64,000 nt of DNA, taken from positions 1 to 64,000 of the forward strand of contig JAJEGI010000021.1 in NCBI GenBank assembly GCA_022819945.1, given 5' to 3'. Below the pieces are notes generated by a model that was not told the DNA's origin, did not search any database, and saw nothing but the letters and a program-made list of their open reading frames with translations. The position numbers and the translations under genes are program-made. This DNA is from Candidatus Poribacteria bacterium (GTDB taxonomy: Bacteria; Poribacteria; WGA-4E; WGA-3G). Below, one piece after another: positions 17,573-26,565 of the stretch; the stretch's first letter is position 1, and each line of letters opens with the position of its first letter.

Positions 17573-20272
17573 TTACGGGTTGGATGGGGGTTTATAACTG
17601 TTGGTGTGTTCGTGAATCCGTTGGCGTTCGCGATTGACGTTTGGGTCGGCGCGGCGTGGGATGCCCGTGATTGCATCGACGGATTCGTCGGCTTTGAAAC
17701 GTAGATAGAGTTTCTGCGATTTCGCGGCGAGCGATGGGTTTTTAAGGGCGCGGTAACAACGCATCATGTTGTAGTGTGCGTCCAAGTCTTCTGGATCAAC
17801 GGTGAGCGTCTTCTTGAATTCGGTTAGCGCGTTTTCGTATTCGCGTTTTAGGAAGTGCATACGTCCGAGCCGGTTTCGGACACGGGTATCGCGCGGAAAC
17901 TGCGCAGCGGCGCGCTGGAGATGCTCAATCGCTGTGTCGTAGTTGCCGTGTGCTTCTTGAATAAGAGCATAAAAGTAGTGGACTTTCGCTCGGTGCGGGT
18001 TTTCGGGTGGTAGGGTCTCCTGGATTTCAAATGCTTTCTCAAGCATCGCTTCGGCACCCTGCATATCGCCTTCTTCAATTTTGACTCTCGCTACATTCAC
18101 CCACCCATCAAGGTATCCGGGTTCGAGTTCGGTTACCTTCAGGAACGCGGTCTCAGCGGCTTTCAGATCGCCTTGTAGGAGAAGCCCGATACCATAGTCG
18201 TTCCAGCGTTCGCGTGCGTTCTCTATGACTTTAGTGGACGGAAACCCAGGGTCTGTGTCTACTACTTTTAAGGTTGCTTTGGTGGATGCCATCGTGATAA
18301 TCGGTAGATTTGGGATTGCTTTGATCTTTCCTGCGACATCTGAGGTATCGCCTGTCCAGACCCACTTGCCGTCATCGTAGCCTTTATCCACTTGGAAGTC
18401 GGTATCTTCTGGGTCGCGCACGCCGGCATACGCCCATTGTGTGTGCCACCAGTTAAACTTACGATAGTTAAGCTTCGCCTCGATTGTGAGGGTGTCCCCA
18501 CAATCGGGCGGGATTTCGAGTCGGTAGCGGACGGTATCAGCGGCACCCGGCGGAATTGTGTTTGAATACAAAACGGTTCGTAGTGCCCAAGCGTTCCGTT
18601 TGTTAATGAGGTTTCCGTGTGCGTCCAGCATGTAGGCGCGGTAAAAATGCGCGCTCGGATCAACAGGTCCGTTTCCATCGGGTGCAGCGATCCTGCCGTT
18701 CCAAAAAACAGTTTTGCCGGTTTCATCGGTGGCTTTCACCTCCACCCAGATGTCGAATGCGTCAATCGTGCCTGCTGGGAACCGGTGTCCGACACCCCGC
18801 GTGCGTACCACCACATCGATCCGTGTGTTGTTATTTTGTGTGACTTCAACGCCGTCGCTTGGGATCGGTGCACCGTCTGCGAATAGATCCAACGTTACGA
18901 CTTCATCTTGCAAAAAATCTGTTACGGCTTTGAGTTGATCTGGGTGTTGGTTGACGAAGGGGAGTGCCGTATTCGCAGCGGGGAAACGGTGATCGTGAAC
19001 CTTGCCGTTTATATTTGCGGCATCTGTAGAATCGACGAGTGGCATGTGACAATCGACACATTTCTTTGCCTTTTCGGGATAGTAGAAAGACAGCGCGCCT
19101 TGATGCGAGACTCCGCTTTTCTGCCACTGGTCATAGTCGTTGAAGCCGCGTACCCAACGGAAATTGTTGACCGGTTCATCGAGGTGCACTTTATGACAGG
19201 TTGAACAGAATTCAGCGGTGTTTTGACGATGGAACGGCTTGAGGAAACTCTTTTTGTGCGGCTCTGGGTCGAGTCGGATGAGATAGTTGTGCAGATTCCG
19301 AATAAGTGGGTTATCGCTGGCAGCGATGTCGTGGAGTGGCGGGTATTTAATCACGTATCCGCTATTGCCCATGGTATCTTTAACGCGTTCGATAGAGTGG
19401 CACGCCGTGCAGGCGAGGCCGGCTTGTGCAGCAGGCGTATGGAGGTTCTCGCGAATCGGTTTGTCCATCACGCCGTTGAGGAGGATTGCTGGGTCGTGGC
19501 AGCCGCCGCACCATTTGGAGGGTTGGATGCCGTTGACTTCCTGCATATAGATGATTGACTTGCGATACCACTGGTTATTGAAAGATGAGAAATGATGGGC
19601 GGATTCGTTCCACTGTCGATAGATGTCTGGGTGACACCCTTTTGCTGCACAGGTTTCTGATGTAAGAAAAAAATCGGTTGGGATGAGCGCGCCTGTCTCT
19701 GTTTCGACGGATGCGGGGAAGAAGTGACCGGTTGTACCGCCGCCTTCTTCGTACATGCTTGTGGGTGGCAGTGCGGGATTTTTGACGAGATAGCTTTCAT
19801 TCGGAAGGTAGTGTTGCGCGAGTTTCGCACCAATGGGGAAAATAACGACAATAGCCAATACGCCTACTGTGATTTTCCGCAACAGTGGTGTAAGAAGTTC
19901 AGCACTTCTCAGTAGGTAAATGCAGAACAGGAGGCAACCTGTGCTTACACTGACGATGTGTGTGATGAGAAGCCAGCGATAAGGGGTTGTCGCACCGACA
20001 ATCATCAGATAGATACCGCTGATGATACCAACAACTATTCCGATACCGCCCAATTGTCCGAGCGTTGAGGTGCTTTGCTTCTGAGTATGGGTTTGCAAGC
20101 GATACCCTAAATGTTTATAGACATAGACGCAGAACGGGGGTATCAGGACGATGCCGAGTCCAACGTGGAGCAGAACGTTAGAAATGTAAAAGAGCGTCGG
20201 TTCGCCGAAGCTGAACAGGTACGCGCTGTTGAGCAGTAGAATGAGAAAGGCAGCTAAAGAAAATTTTCGCAT
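17573..20272 (-). CDS. Membrane multihaem c-type cytochrome with C-terminal TPR repeats
   Basis: A protein of about 899 residues from ATG 20272 (MRKFSLAAF). About five hydrophobic segments occupy the first 180 residues. An extracytoplasmic region follows with haem sites CGGCH, CTACH, CSTCH and CVDCH, and a variant CAAKGCH (CX4CH) before them. A beta-rich middle part comes next (VVVRTRGVGHRFPAGTIDAFDIWVEV), then TPR units near the end (GLLLQGDLKAAETAFLKVTELEPG, YDTAIEHLQRAAAQFP, YENALTEFKKTLTVDPEDLDAHY). Membrane anchoring suggests an electron-transfer role with quinones; the TPRs suggest assembly with partners. The ribosome binding site is weak. An extended -10 box (20367-20375) lies upstream. 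The substrate of the haem part is unknown. Confidence 0.85.
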   Translation of the reverse strand: MRKFSLAAFLILLLNSAYLFSFGEPTLFYISNVLLHVGLGIVLIPPFCVYVYKHLGYRLQTHTQKQSTSTLGQLGGIGIVVGIISGIYLMIVGATTPYRWLLITHIVSVSTGCLLFCIYLLRSAELLTPLLRKITVGVLAIVVIFPIGAKLAQHYLPNESYLVKNPALPPTSMYEEGGGTTGHFFPASVETETGALIPTDFFLTSETCAAKGCHPDIYRQWNESAHHFSSFNNQWYRKSIIYMQEVNGIQPSKWCGGCHDPAILLNGVMDKPIRENLHTPAAQAGLACTACHSIERVKDTMGNSGYVIKYPPLHDIAASDNPLIRNLHNYLIRLDPEPHKKSFLKPFHRQNTAEFCSTCHKVHLDEPVNNFRWVRGFNDYDQWQKSGVSHQGALSFYYPEKAKKCVDCHMPLVDSTDAANINGKVHDHRFPAANTALPFVNQHPDQLKAVTDFLQDEVVTLDLFADGAPIPSDGVEVTQNNNTRIDVVVRTRGVGHRFPAGTIDAFDIWVEVKATDETGKTVFWNGRIAAPDGNGPVDPSAHFYRAYMLDAHGNLINKRNAWALRTVLYSNTIPPGAADTVRYRLEIPPDCGDTLTIEAKLNYRKFNWWHTQWAYAGVRDPEDTDFQVDKGYDDGKWVWTGDTSDVAGKIKAIPNLPIITMASTKATLKVVDTDPGFPSTKVIENARERWNDYGIGLLLQGDLKAAETAFLKVTELEPGYLDGWVNVARVKIEEGDMQGAEAMLEKAFEIQETLPPENPHRAKVHYFYALIQEAHGNYDTAIEHLQRAAAQFPRDTRVRNRLGRMHFLKREYENALTEFKKTLTVDPEDLDAHYNMMRCYRALKNPSLAAKSQKLYLRFKADESVDAITGIPRRADPNVNRERQRIHEHTNSYKPPSNP

Positions 20273-20366
20273 TTTTAAACTATTAGTGAATTGGACGATT
20301 AACAATAGATATTCGATCGGCGTGCTTGCAAAGCGCACCTACCAGGGGATGTCTACACCTTTTTAT

Positions 20367-20375
20367 ATTATATCA
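20367..20375 (-). promoter_or_regulatory. Putative extended -10 promoter of the cytochrome gene
   Basis: The minus strand reads TGATATAAT, a perfect extended -10 (TGnTATAAT), with no clear -35. It is about 95 bases upstream of ATG 20272. An imperfect hairpin (GTGC...GCGCAC, about 20327-20342) lies in the intervening leader. Confidence 0.45.
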
Positions 20376-20515
20376 CATTTTTCTATGAACTGCTATGTAT
20401 TATGTATCAGGATTCGCGCATTTTTTCATGAACTCCTATTACATAATACGCACTGCTGGTGGGGTTCAAACGAGGGTTCCAACTGGTTACTAGAAAGGGT
20501 CAGCGCAGAGTTTGT

Positions 20516-20557
20516 GTAAGTCCTAACGTATAACTGGCGAGGTTGGGGAACCTCGCC
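20516..20557. repeat. Palindromic element with GTAAGTCCTA tag and GGCGAGGTT stem
   Basis: GTAAGTCCTA at 20516-20525 is followed by a perfect palindrome GGCGAGGTT-GGGG-AACCTCGCC at 20536-20557. The tag is identical to that at 2608-2617, while the stem sequence differs. It lies in the 253-base gap between the cytochrome and the next gene, just downstream of the latter's stop. Confidence 0.7.
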
Positions 20558-20591
20558 GACGAGAGAGTTTAGGTCAATCTTGTTGCATCAC

Positions 20592-21632
20592 TTATCGATT
20601 TTTGATGAGTCTTATGCCTTCCAGGTGTATTTCATTGTACCATTGGTGGAATTCTTCTTTGGATAATTTTTTATCCAACGCTTCTACCTGAATCATTGCG
20701 TCTTCAGGCATATCAATGGTGAATATTTCACGAGGCATCTGGCGATTTACAGTGAAGTTTTGTGTCTCTACGATGGCTCGGCTGACGAGATGTTCTGTGC
20801 CCTCCGAATCAATCCAGAGCGTCTCTACGATCCCGTTTTTAACAAGCCATGCGTCCTCACCGTGTAGTTCATAGGAGACCCGAATACGCCTGACAGATGG
20901 AGTCCCTTTTTTGATGTGTCCATCTGCGGAATCTGTTTCACGAAGAAATCGGCTCTCATACTTCAGGAGACGCATTCCGAGTTCAGGCGATACCCAAATT
21001 CTTTCAAAGTTATCGTCTTGTTGATGATCTGGCAGAGGTTCGGCATCCATTTTGGCTTCGAGGACATAACACGGGAAACCGTTGAAAGATTCGGATTTTA
21101 GGATACGGAAGTTCCGTTCTTTCAGATAGGTTGGTAGATCTTTTCCATCAACGATGTGGAGCCACCGCCTCGGATCCACCCAACTTCTTGAACCGTCTAA
21201 ATCGGTATCTGTTTGGTTGTTGCGTTGCGAGAAATGGTAGTCCGGTTTTCCTGTTTCAGGGTATGTTATCTCTAAGGTTCCGCTTGGTGTCGAGATGATC
21301 GTTGCTTTTGACGTTTGTATGTTGTTGGCAATGCTGTCTTTAAATTCTATGCGGGTGTGCCTCGGATCAAATGTGAGACGCGCCTTCCACGTGCTATAGG
21401 TCTCAGGTATTCCGGGTTGTCTGAAGACGTACAGGCATTCGCCTTCACCGGATTGAACGGCGAAGTCATAGTTCCGCATGCCGAGCAGGATCATATTGAA
21501 ATCGCTTTCTGCTTCTACGGCGTTCTTTGGTAAAACCGGCAATTCTCCTTGCGCGAAAGCCGTGGTCAGGCACGCGAAGAAGACGAAACTGAAAATCACA
21601 AAGCGCATTGGATCCGTATGTAAAAGAGACAC
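20592..21632 (-). CDS. Exported LolA/RseB-like domain protein, paralogue of the neighbouring sigma fusion
   Basis: A signal peptide (MRFVIFSFVFFACLTTAFAQ) is followed by about 320 residues of beta-rich sequence. It aligns end to end with the C-terminal part of the next gene: SGEGECLYVF versus SGEGEVVWTF, DPRRWLHIVDGKDLPTYLKERNF versus a DPRRWLTFYSNDLATYLRRENF stretch, CYVLEAK versus CYVLEEK, MRLLKYESR versus FQYLKHESR, and DMPEDAMIQV versus DIPDDAMITV. The overall pattern resembles outer-membrane lipoprotein carrier/RseB-type folds, by impression only. GTG 21632 is preferred (AGGAG about seven bases upstream). It lies 39 bases downstream of the fusion gene and is almost surely cotranscribed, so a sensing partner is plausible. 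Confidence 0.75.
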   Translation of the reverse strand: MSLLHTDPMRFVIFSFVFFACLTTAFAQGELPVLPKNAVEAESDFNMILLGMRNYDFAVQSGEGECLYVFRQPGIPETYSTWKARLTFDPRHTRIEFKDSIANNIQTSKATIISTPSGTLEITYPETGKPDYHFSQRNNQTDTDLDGSRSWVDPRRWLHIVDGKDLPTYLKERNFRILKSESFNGFPCYVLEAKMDAEPLPDHQQDDNFERIWVSPELGMRLLKYESRFLRETDSADGHIKKGTPSVRRIRVSYELHGEDAWLVKNGIVETLWIDSEGTEHLVSRAIVETQNFTVNRQMPREIFTIDMPEDAMIQVEALDKKLSKEEFHQWYNEIHLEGIRLIKNR

Positions 21633-21689
21633 TGTTTTTCTCCTAAGCACCGTTCGTCCGATTTATGGTTCTGAGCTATGGGTTTATCT

Positions 21690-23525
21690 TCAGTTATCAG
21701 TCTGTTGCCCGTAGCGTTTGAGGAACTCTGCCTTGGACAATTTCTTATTTTCTCGATTCACTGTAATCATGGCATCGTCCGGAATATCAACAGTGAATGT
21801 GTCTGGTGGTAGGTTGTGATTGATTTTGAAATTCTTTATCTCCAATTTTTGTCCAGAAATTATAGGATCCTCTGGCTTAAAGTCGACCCAAGCGTATTCA
21901 CTAAAGACTGACTTAGGGAACCATATCTCTTCGTATTGCTGATAAGAGATTGTCGTGCGGAAGATGGTGAGTGCTTCCATCGGAATATCGCTGTCCAGGG
22001 CGTCTACTGGGGTCAGGTGTCGGCTTTCGTGTTTTAGGTATTGGAACCCTCGATCGGGTGCGATCCAAATTTTTTTAGGTCTATCCACGTCTTTTTCTTC
22101 CAAAACATAACAGAGAGTATCGTTGAAAACCTCGCGTCCTATGATCTGGAAGTTCTCTCTTCTCAGATAGGTTGCTAAATCGTTGCTGTAGAAGGTGAGC
22201 CACCGTCTTGGATCCACACCATGAAGCTCAGGATTGATGCCTTGAGATTCTTCTGTGTTATTAAAGAAGTAGTCAGTTTTTCTGTGTTTGTGAGGCAGAA
22301 TTTCCCAGGATCCGCTCGGCGTAAGGATAGTTGTTTTTCCGGGTGGATCGAAACGTGCCTTCTCTGTATGGAAACGTGTTTTCTCCGTATTGAAGGCGAT
22401 GGTGCCAGCAACAGTACGGGTGTCAGTATCGACGAATGGGGGAACCCCAAATGTCCAAACGACTTCTCCTTCACCGGATTTGAGCAGGGCATGATGATGT
22501 TTGATGGCTGCTAACAGTTCTTTGAGATCGAGTGCGTCTTCTGCCGCGTCTTGTGACGGTGTTTCCTGTGCAAATGCTAACGTAAATAACTGTGCTTCAG
22601 ATTTATGGGTGTCTGGATTTTCAATATCAACGGAAATGTTTGTGCTATTATGCTTGCGAGGGATAATCGTCCGTTGAATCGGATTTCGCAGCACCGGTTT
22701 TGCATCAATATCAAGGACAATCCGTGCATCAACGATTTCAATCGTGGGTTCAGCCTGTGCCTCGAAACTGTAGGGTTGCTGAAAATGGTCGAGGTATCGA
22801 TTGCCTGTACCGAATGCCAACACAGCCAAAACAGCAGCCGTGCCGATGGCTGCCCACGGGGCCAACGGTTTCGCAACCGAAGGGGGTGTCGGATTCATGT
22901 TGGTAACTTGCCGTCCGATGTTCTCCATTAGGTTAGCAGGTAATTGAACGCTACCGAGAACCTCTTGGATCAAGCGTTCTTCTCTTTCCTGTAGACGCTT
23001 TCGCGCTCGGCGCAGGCGACTGTTAATAGTGTTCGCTGACACACCTAAAAATCTGCCAATTTCTTTGATGGGCATTTCGCCGAGATAGTGGAGGGTTACG
23101 ACTGTGCGTTCGCTCTCCGGCAGTCGTGCCAGTAGTTTTTTAACAGTCTCATGACGTTGCTCGGTGGCTTCTGTCTCGCGCTTCTCCGATACATAGTGTT
23201 TGTAAGAGACGTTCTCTATCTCTACCAGGGATGCGTTCTCCAACGATTGCGTCGAAAGTTTCTTCTTTTGGTGCCACCGCTTGCAGAGATTGTTCGCGAT
23301 GACATAAAGCCATCCTGCGAACTGATTCGGATTCCTCAGCGTTGAAAGTTTTTTGTATGCCTGAAGGAAGGTGTCTTGTGTAATTTCTTCAGCGATGTGG
23401 AAGTCTCCGATTTTCCGCCACACGAGTGCGTGGACACCTTTTTGGTGCTTTTCGACCAAAAGGGTAAATGCCGCTTCGTCGCCTGACAAGATTTGTTGAA
23501 TCAGTTGAACATCATCTTTTTCCAT
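21690..23525 (-). CDS. ECF-type sigma factor fused through a membrane segment to an envelope domain
   Basis: Residues 1-185 form a complete sigma-70 group-4 factor. Region 2 shows AEEITQDTFLQAYKKLSTLR and GWLYVIANNLCKRWHQKKK. Region 4 shows LPESERTVVTLHYLGEMPI, then EIGRFLGVSANTINSRLRRA. A hydrophobic stretch (about 222-240, WAAIGTAAVLAVLAFGTG) follows, then a linker and, from about residue 320, a LolA/RseB-like domain paralogous to the product of the downstream gene. If the hydrophobic segment spans the membrane, the sigma factor would be tethered on the cytoplasmic side with its own periplasmic sensor. No separate anti-sigma gene is adjacent. The MEKDDVQLIQ start has no strong ribosome binding site. 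Confidence 0.85.
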   Translation of the reverse strand: MEKDDVQLIQQILSGDEAAFTLLVEKHQKGVHALVWRKIGDFHIAEEITQDTFLQAYKKLSTLRNPNQFAGWLYVIANNLCKRWHQKKKLSTQSLENASLVEIENVSYKHYVSEKRETEATEQRHETVKKLLARLPESERTVVTLHYLGEMPIKEIGRFLGVSANTINSRLRRARKRLQEREERLIQEVLGSVQLPANLMENIGRQVTNMNPTPPSVAKPLAPWAAIGTAAVLAVLAFGTGNRYLDHFQQPYSFEAQAEPTIEIVDARIVLDIDAKPVLRNPIQRTIIPRKHNSTNISVDIENPDTHKSEAQLFTLAFAQETPSQDAAEDALDLKELLAAIKHHHALLKSGEGEVVWTFGVPPFVDTDTRTVAGTIAFNTEKTRFHTEKARFDPPGKTTILTPSGSWEILPHKHRKTDYFFNNTEESQGINPELHGVDPRRWLTFYSNDLATYLRRENFQIIGREVFNDTLCYVLEEKDVDRPKKIWIAPDRGFQYLKHESRHLTPVDALDSDIPMEALTIFRTTISYQQYEEIWFPKSVFSEYAWVDFKPEDPIISGQKLEIKNFKINHNLPPDTFTVDIPDDAMITVNRENKKLSKAEFLKRYGQQTDN

Positions 23526-23727
23526 CAGGATTCTCCATTGTTACATCTCTTTTTATACTTATTTCTGCCCTTTTTAGTGTTCAATTATTAAAGATACAAT
23601 TTAGGGAGAGAAATTGTGCATAATTTTTAGAAAAAGCGAAAAAAATCTGAATTTTTGTCTAAAAACTGGTAAATCCTCTGACAATTAAAGGTGAAAGTGA
23701 AGAATTCAGCGGAGATAGATGGATTTG

Positions 23728-24477
23728 TTATCCTGCGGTGTAACCGCCATCAATCGGTAAGGCGATGCCTGTGACGAATGCGGATTCGTCGGAGGCGAGG
23801 TATAATGCGCCGTAGGCGATCTCTTCAGGCTGCGCGAGTCGGCGCATCGGGTGCTTGTCCGCAAGTACCTGATATTCCTCTGGTGTTTTGATGACACCGG
23901 CAACTAAGGGGGTCTCAACGAAACCGGGGCAGATACAGTTGACTCGGATTTTGTCCTCTGCGTAGTCGAGAGCCATGCCGCGGGTGAGGTTCGTTACACC
24001 GCCTTTGGAGGCGACGTACGCCGCCCGAACATCTGCACCGACGAGACCATAGATAGAGGACAGGTTGATAATAGAACCGCAGCCGTTTTTTTGCATGGCA
24101 GGGATCGCTGCCTTAGCGCAGAGATAGACCCCAGTGAGGTTAACGTCTAAACAGCGATGCCAATCTGCTTCCGGCAAGTCCCCGACTGGTAGTCGCATTG
24201 CGATGCCGGCACTGCTCAACAGAATATCCAATTTACCGTATTTGCTGACGGTTTCGTGTACCATCCGTTCGGTGTGATCCGAGAGTGTCACATCGGTTTG
24301 GACGTAGGTTGCTTCGTTGCCTGCGTCTCGGATTTCGGAGACAGTTTGGTTCGCACCACTTTCATCAATGTCCGCGACGACGACCTTCGCGCCGTGTTCA
24401 GCGAACAGGAGTGCTGTGGCTTTTCCGATGCCGGAGGCGGCACCTGTTGTAATGGCTACTTTGTCTTTAAGTCGCAT
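23728..24477 (-). CDS. Short-chain dehydrogenase/reductase (SDR)
   Basis: A 249-residue classical SDR with TGAASGIGKATA (cofactor loop), a VADID segment whose acidic residue favours NAD(H), LSSAGIA (NNAG equivalent), NLSSIYG (catalytic Ser) and YVASKGG (catalytic Tyr and Lys), plus the C-terminal PIDGGYTAG. It oxidises or reduces a small alcohol/ketone; many relatives are annotated FabG-like or glucose 1-dehydrogenase. It lies upstream of nothing obviously related except a fumarylacetoacetate hydrolase gene on the same strand 169 bases away, so a small catabolic pathway is plausible. Confidence 0.9.
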   Translation of the reverse strand: MRLKDKVAITTGAASGIGKATALLFAEHGAKVVVADIDESGANQTVSEIRDAGNEATYVQTDVTLSDHTERMVHETVSKYGKLDILLSSAGIAMRLPVGDLPEADWHRCLDVNLTGVYLCAKAAIPAMQKNGCGSIINLSSIYGLVGADVRAAYVASKGGVTNLTRGMALDYAEDKIRVNCICPGFVETPLVAGVIKTPEEYQVLADKHPMRRLAQPEEIAYGALYLASDESAFVTGIALPIDGGYTAG

Positions 24478-24600
24478 TTTTTTATTTTTGAAAAATTGGA
24501 CTTACAAGTCAATCGAATCTTCGTCGAGACTGACCTATTCTAATGACTGTCTTATATCATTAATTCGGAAACATCCGCGTTTTTACAGTGATCTAAGCAG

Positions 24601-24647
24601 AGACCGGTTTTCGACAACGGAGAAAACCGAGCAGAAACCCAATATTT
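24601..24647. repeat. Dispersed repeat, AAATATTGGGTTTCTGC family, copy 2 (inverted)
   Basis: The reverse complement reads AAATATTGGGTTTCTGCTCG, then GTTTTCTCCGTTGTCGAAAAC and CGGTCTCT, matching 14921-14970. It contains a hairpin CGGTTTTC...GAAAACCG. It abuts the stop codon of the FAH gene. Confidence 0.7.
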
Positions 24648-25570
24648 TAAAGACCCTTTTCTGTCCATTCTGCGGGATTTACTTCTGGTTCGCCAATTCG
24701 GTTTCTAAGCACACCGATATTTTCGATTTCGAGTTCAACGACATCACCGGGTTGAATCCAGCGGTCGAGTTCCCATCCACACCCATTTCCAACAGTGCCG
24801 GACCCTAAAAATTCTCCGGGATGTAGCGTCTCTGATTGTGAGACAAATGAAATCATCTCAGCGAAGGAGTAATACATATCCGAAGTATTTCCGTCTGCCC
24901 AGACTTCGCCGTTGATTCTGGCAACCATTCGGAGGTTGTAGGGATCACCGATTTCGTCTGGCGTGACGAGACAGGGTCCCATGATATTGCTGTTATCAAA
25001 ATCTTTACCTTTGGCGGGACCGAGCGACAATGTCATGTGCCGGAACTGGATGTCGCGTGCGCTGATGTCGTTGTAAATGGTATAACCGGCGATGTACTCG
25101 GGTGCTTCTTCTATGGAGATGTTTTTGCCGGTTTTGCCGATGTAGATGCCCCACTCCAGTTCAAAGTCGAGTTTCTCTGTGTAGTTGGGCCACGTAACAA
25201 CGGCTTCGTGTCCGGCGATAGAGGATGGACTCGTGCTGCCGCGGTAATAGTTAGGCAGTTTGAACCACTCCGGGGAGATCTCCTTACCCGTGATACGTGA
25301 GGCAGCATCCATGTGGGTCTTGAATACGCCGAAATCCCGCAGGCTTGCCGGACGTGGAAACGGCGCGAGCAGCTGCACATCGGGGAGCGGGAAGATACTG
25401 TCAGCAGTCTGGTCGATATGTTTTTGTGCGTCAGCGATGCAATTCTGTTCAAAGAATTCGTACATGTCCGAGGCGACTGCCGTGAGGTCAACAATTTGGT
25501 CGCCAGTGATCCATGCGCCGAGTTTTGGTGTTGTGTCTGTCGATTGGGTTTGAAAGGTAACGAGTTTCAT
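24647..25570 (-). CDS. Fumarylacetoacetate hydrolase (FAH) family protein
   Basis: A 307-residue FAH-superfamily enzyme. The Mg/Mn-binding core is visible as KLDFELEWGIYIGKTG (acidic ligands) and the GPAKGKDFDNSNIMGPCLVT segment typical of the catalytic lid. The end, GSGTVGNGCGWELDRWIQPGD, is characteristic. The family hydrolyses C-C bonds or hydrates/decarboxylates acylpyruvates in aromatic and sugar catabolism. A good promoter (TTGATT-N17-TATAAT) lies just upstream. The nearby SDR gene and the enolase-superfamily dehydratase type would suit a 2-keto-3-deoxy sugar acid route, but this is inference. Confidence 0.9.
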   Translation of the reverse strand: MKLVTFQTQSTDTTPKLGAWITGDQIVDLTAVASDMYEFFEQNCIADAQKHIDQTADSIFPLPDVQLLAPFPRPASLRDFGVFKTHMDAASRITGKEISPEWFKLPNYYRGSTSPSSIAGHEAVVTWPNYTEKLDFELEWGIYIGKTGKNISIEEAPEYIAGYTIYNDISARDIQFRHMTLSLGPAKGKDFDNSNIMGPCLVTPDEIGDPYNLRMVARINGEVWADGNTSDMYYSFAEMISFVSQSETLHPGEFLGSGTVGNGCGWELDRWIQPGDVVELEIENIGVLRNRIGEPEVNPAEWTEKGL

Positions 25571-25625
25571 AGGTGTTCTCTTTAAGGTGGTAGCGGCTCC
25601 TTATGCAAGTGATTGGGTAGTGTTG

Positions 25626-25654
25626 ATTATACAATAGATACGTTTAGAAATCAA
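25626..25654 (-). promoter_or_regulatory. Putative sigma-70 promoter of the FAH gene
   Basis: The minus strand reads TTGATT (25654-25649), a 17-base spacer, TATAAT (25631-25626). The -10 matches consensus perfectly, and the ATG at 25570 is 56 bases downstream of the -10 box. Confidence 0.6.
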
Positions 25655-25773
25655 TGCTTTTTATTTAAAATTTTCTTGCGTGTGCGATGGAGATGTGGCA
25701 TAATTACGTTGGACGTTTACCTACCTTCGCGATGTGCCCTTATGGGAAATACTTCAAACAGAAAGGGATGATC

Positions 25774-26520
25774 ATGGTTACCCGTCAAGAGATTCAATCA
25801 GTCTGTGATGACATCGTGCGCGAGTTCGCGCCGCTCCAGGTTATTCTCTTTGGTTCTTATGCGTATGGTACGCCCACGGAGTCCTCCGATGTTGATTTGC
25901 TGGTCGTCCTGCCGGTGCCGAAATCGGAGACCCGCCAGCGCGAGATAGAAATTCGGGAGCGTCTGGCGCGTCCTTTCCATCTGCATGTGCTTGTGCATTC
26001 GCCTGAAGACTTGGCGTATCGTCTTGTGTATAACGATTGGTTTCTCCACGAGATCACTGAAAAAGGCGAAGTGCTTTATGAAACTGCTAATTTTTTCTTG
26101 AAACCTGTAAAGAAGGAAAAACACGCGATGAATCCATTGACAGCGGAATGGGTGCAGAAAGCTGAAGGCGATTATACTGTAGCGCAGCAAGTGCTTCAGG
26201 GACAGCATCCAGTAAATGATGCGATCTGTTTCCATGCCCAGCAATGTATTGAAAAGTATCTAAAGGCGTGGCTTCAAGAGGCGAACATCCCGTTTCCGAG
26301 GACGCACGATTTAAAAGAGTTGTTGAACCTGATTATCCCGGCTCTTCCTGCTTGGGATGCTTGGCGGGATGACTTTTCAAAGTTGTCGGAACACGCCGTT
26401 GATCCGCGTTATCCTGGCAAATTCGCGACCGCAGACGAAGCAGCACATGCGATGCGTATCTGTGATGAGGTTCGGAGATCCATTCGCGAACAACTCAAGC
26501 TACCCCTTGAACCCTCGTAA
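25774..26520 (+). CDS. Single-chain MNT nucleotidyltransferase-HEPN protein
   Basis: The N-terminal part carries the minimal nucleotidyltransferase signature GSYAYGTPTESSDVDLLVV (GS...DxD). The second half, from about residue 120, is a HEPN domain (AEGDYTVAQQVL, AICFHAQQCIEKYLKAWL, FPRTHDLKELL, ATADEAAHAM). MNT and HEPN domains are usually made from two adjacent genes acting as antitoxin and toxin; here they form one 248-residue chain. ATG 25774 has AAAGGG six bases upstream. An internal in-frame ATG at 26128 (MNPLTAEW) is preceded by AAGGAA, so the HEPN part may also be translated alone. It is the only plus-strand gene in this region, which suggests a separately acquired unit. Confidence 0.85.
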   Translation: MVTRQEIQSVCDDIVREFAPLQVILFGSYAYGTPTESSDVDLLVVLPVPKSETRQREIEIRERLARPFHLHVLVHSPEDLAYRLVYNDWFLHEITEKGEVLYETANFFLKPVKKEKHAMNPLTAEWVQKAEGDYTVAQQVLQGQHPVNDAICFHAQQCIEKYLKAWLQEANIPFPRTHDLKELLNLIIPALPAWDAWRDDFSKLSEHAVDPRYPGKFATADEAAHAMRICDEVRRSIREQLKLPLEPS

Positions 26521-26565
26521 TCCTGCCAGTTATGATGGAAGCAGCGCTGGTACGGAACGCGCGCC

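Noticed and set aside
20592..21650. The long start for the exported LolA/RseB-like gene
   Set aside because: GTG 21632 has a proper AGGAG site; the extension adds a charged segment before the signal peptide.
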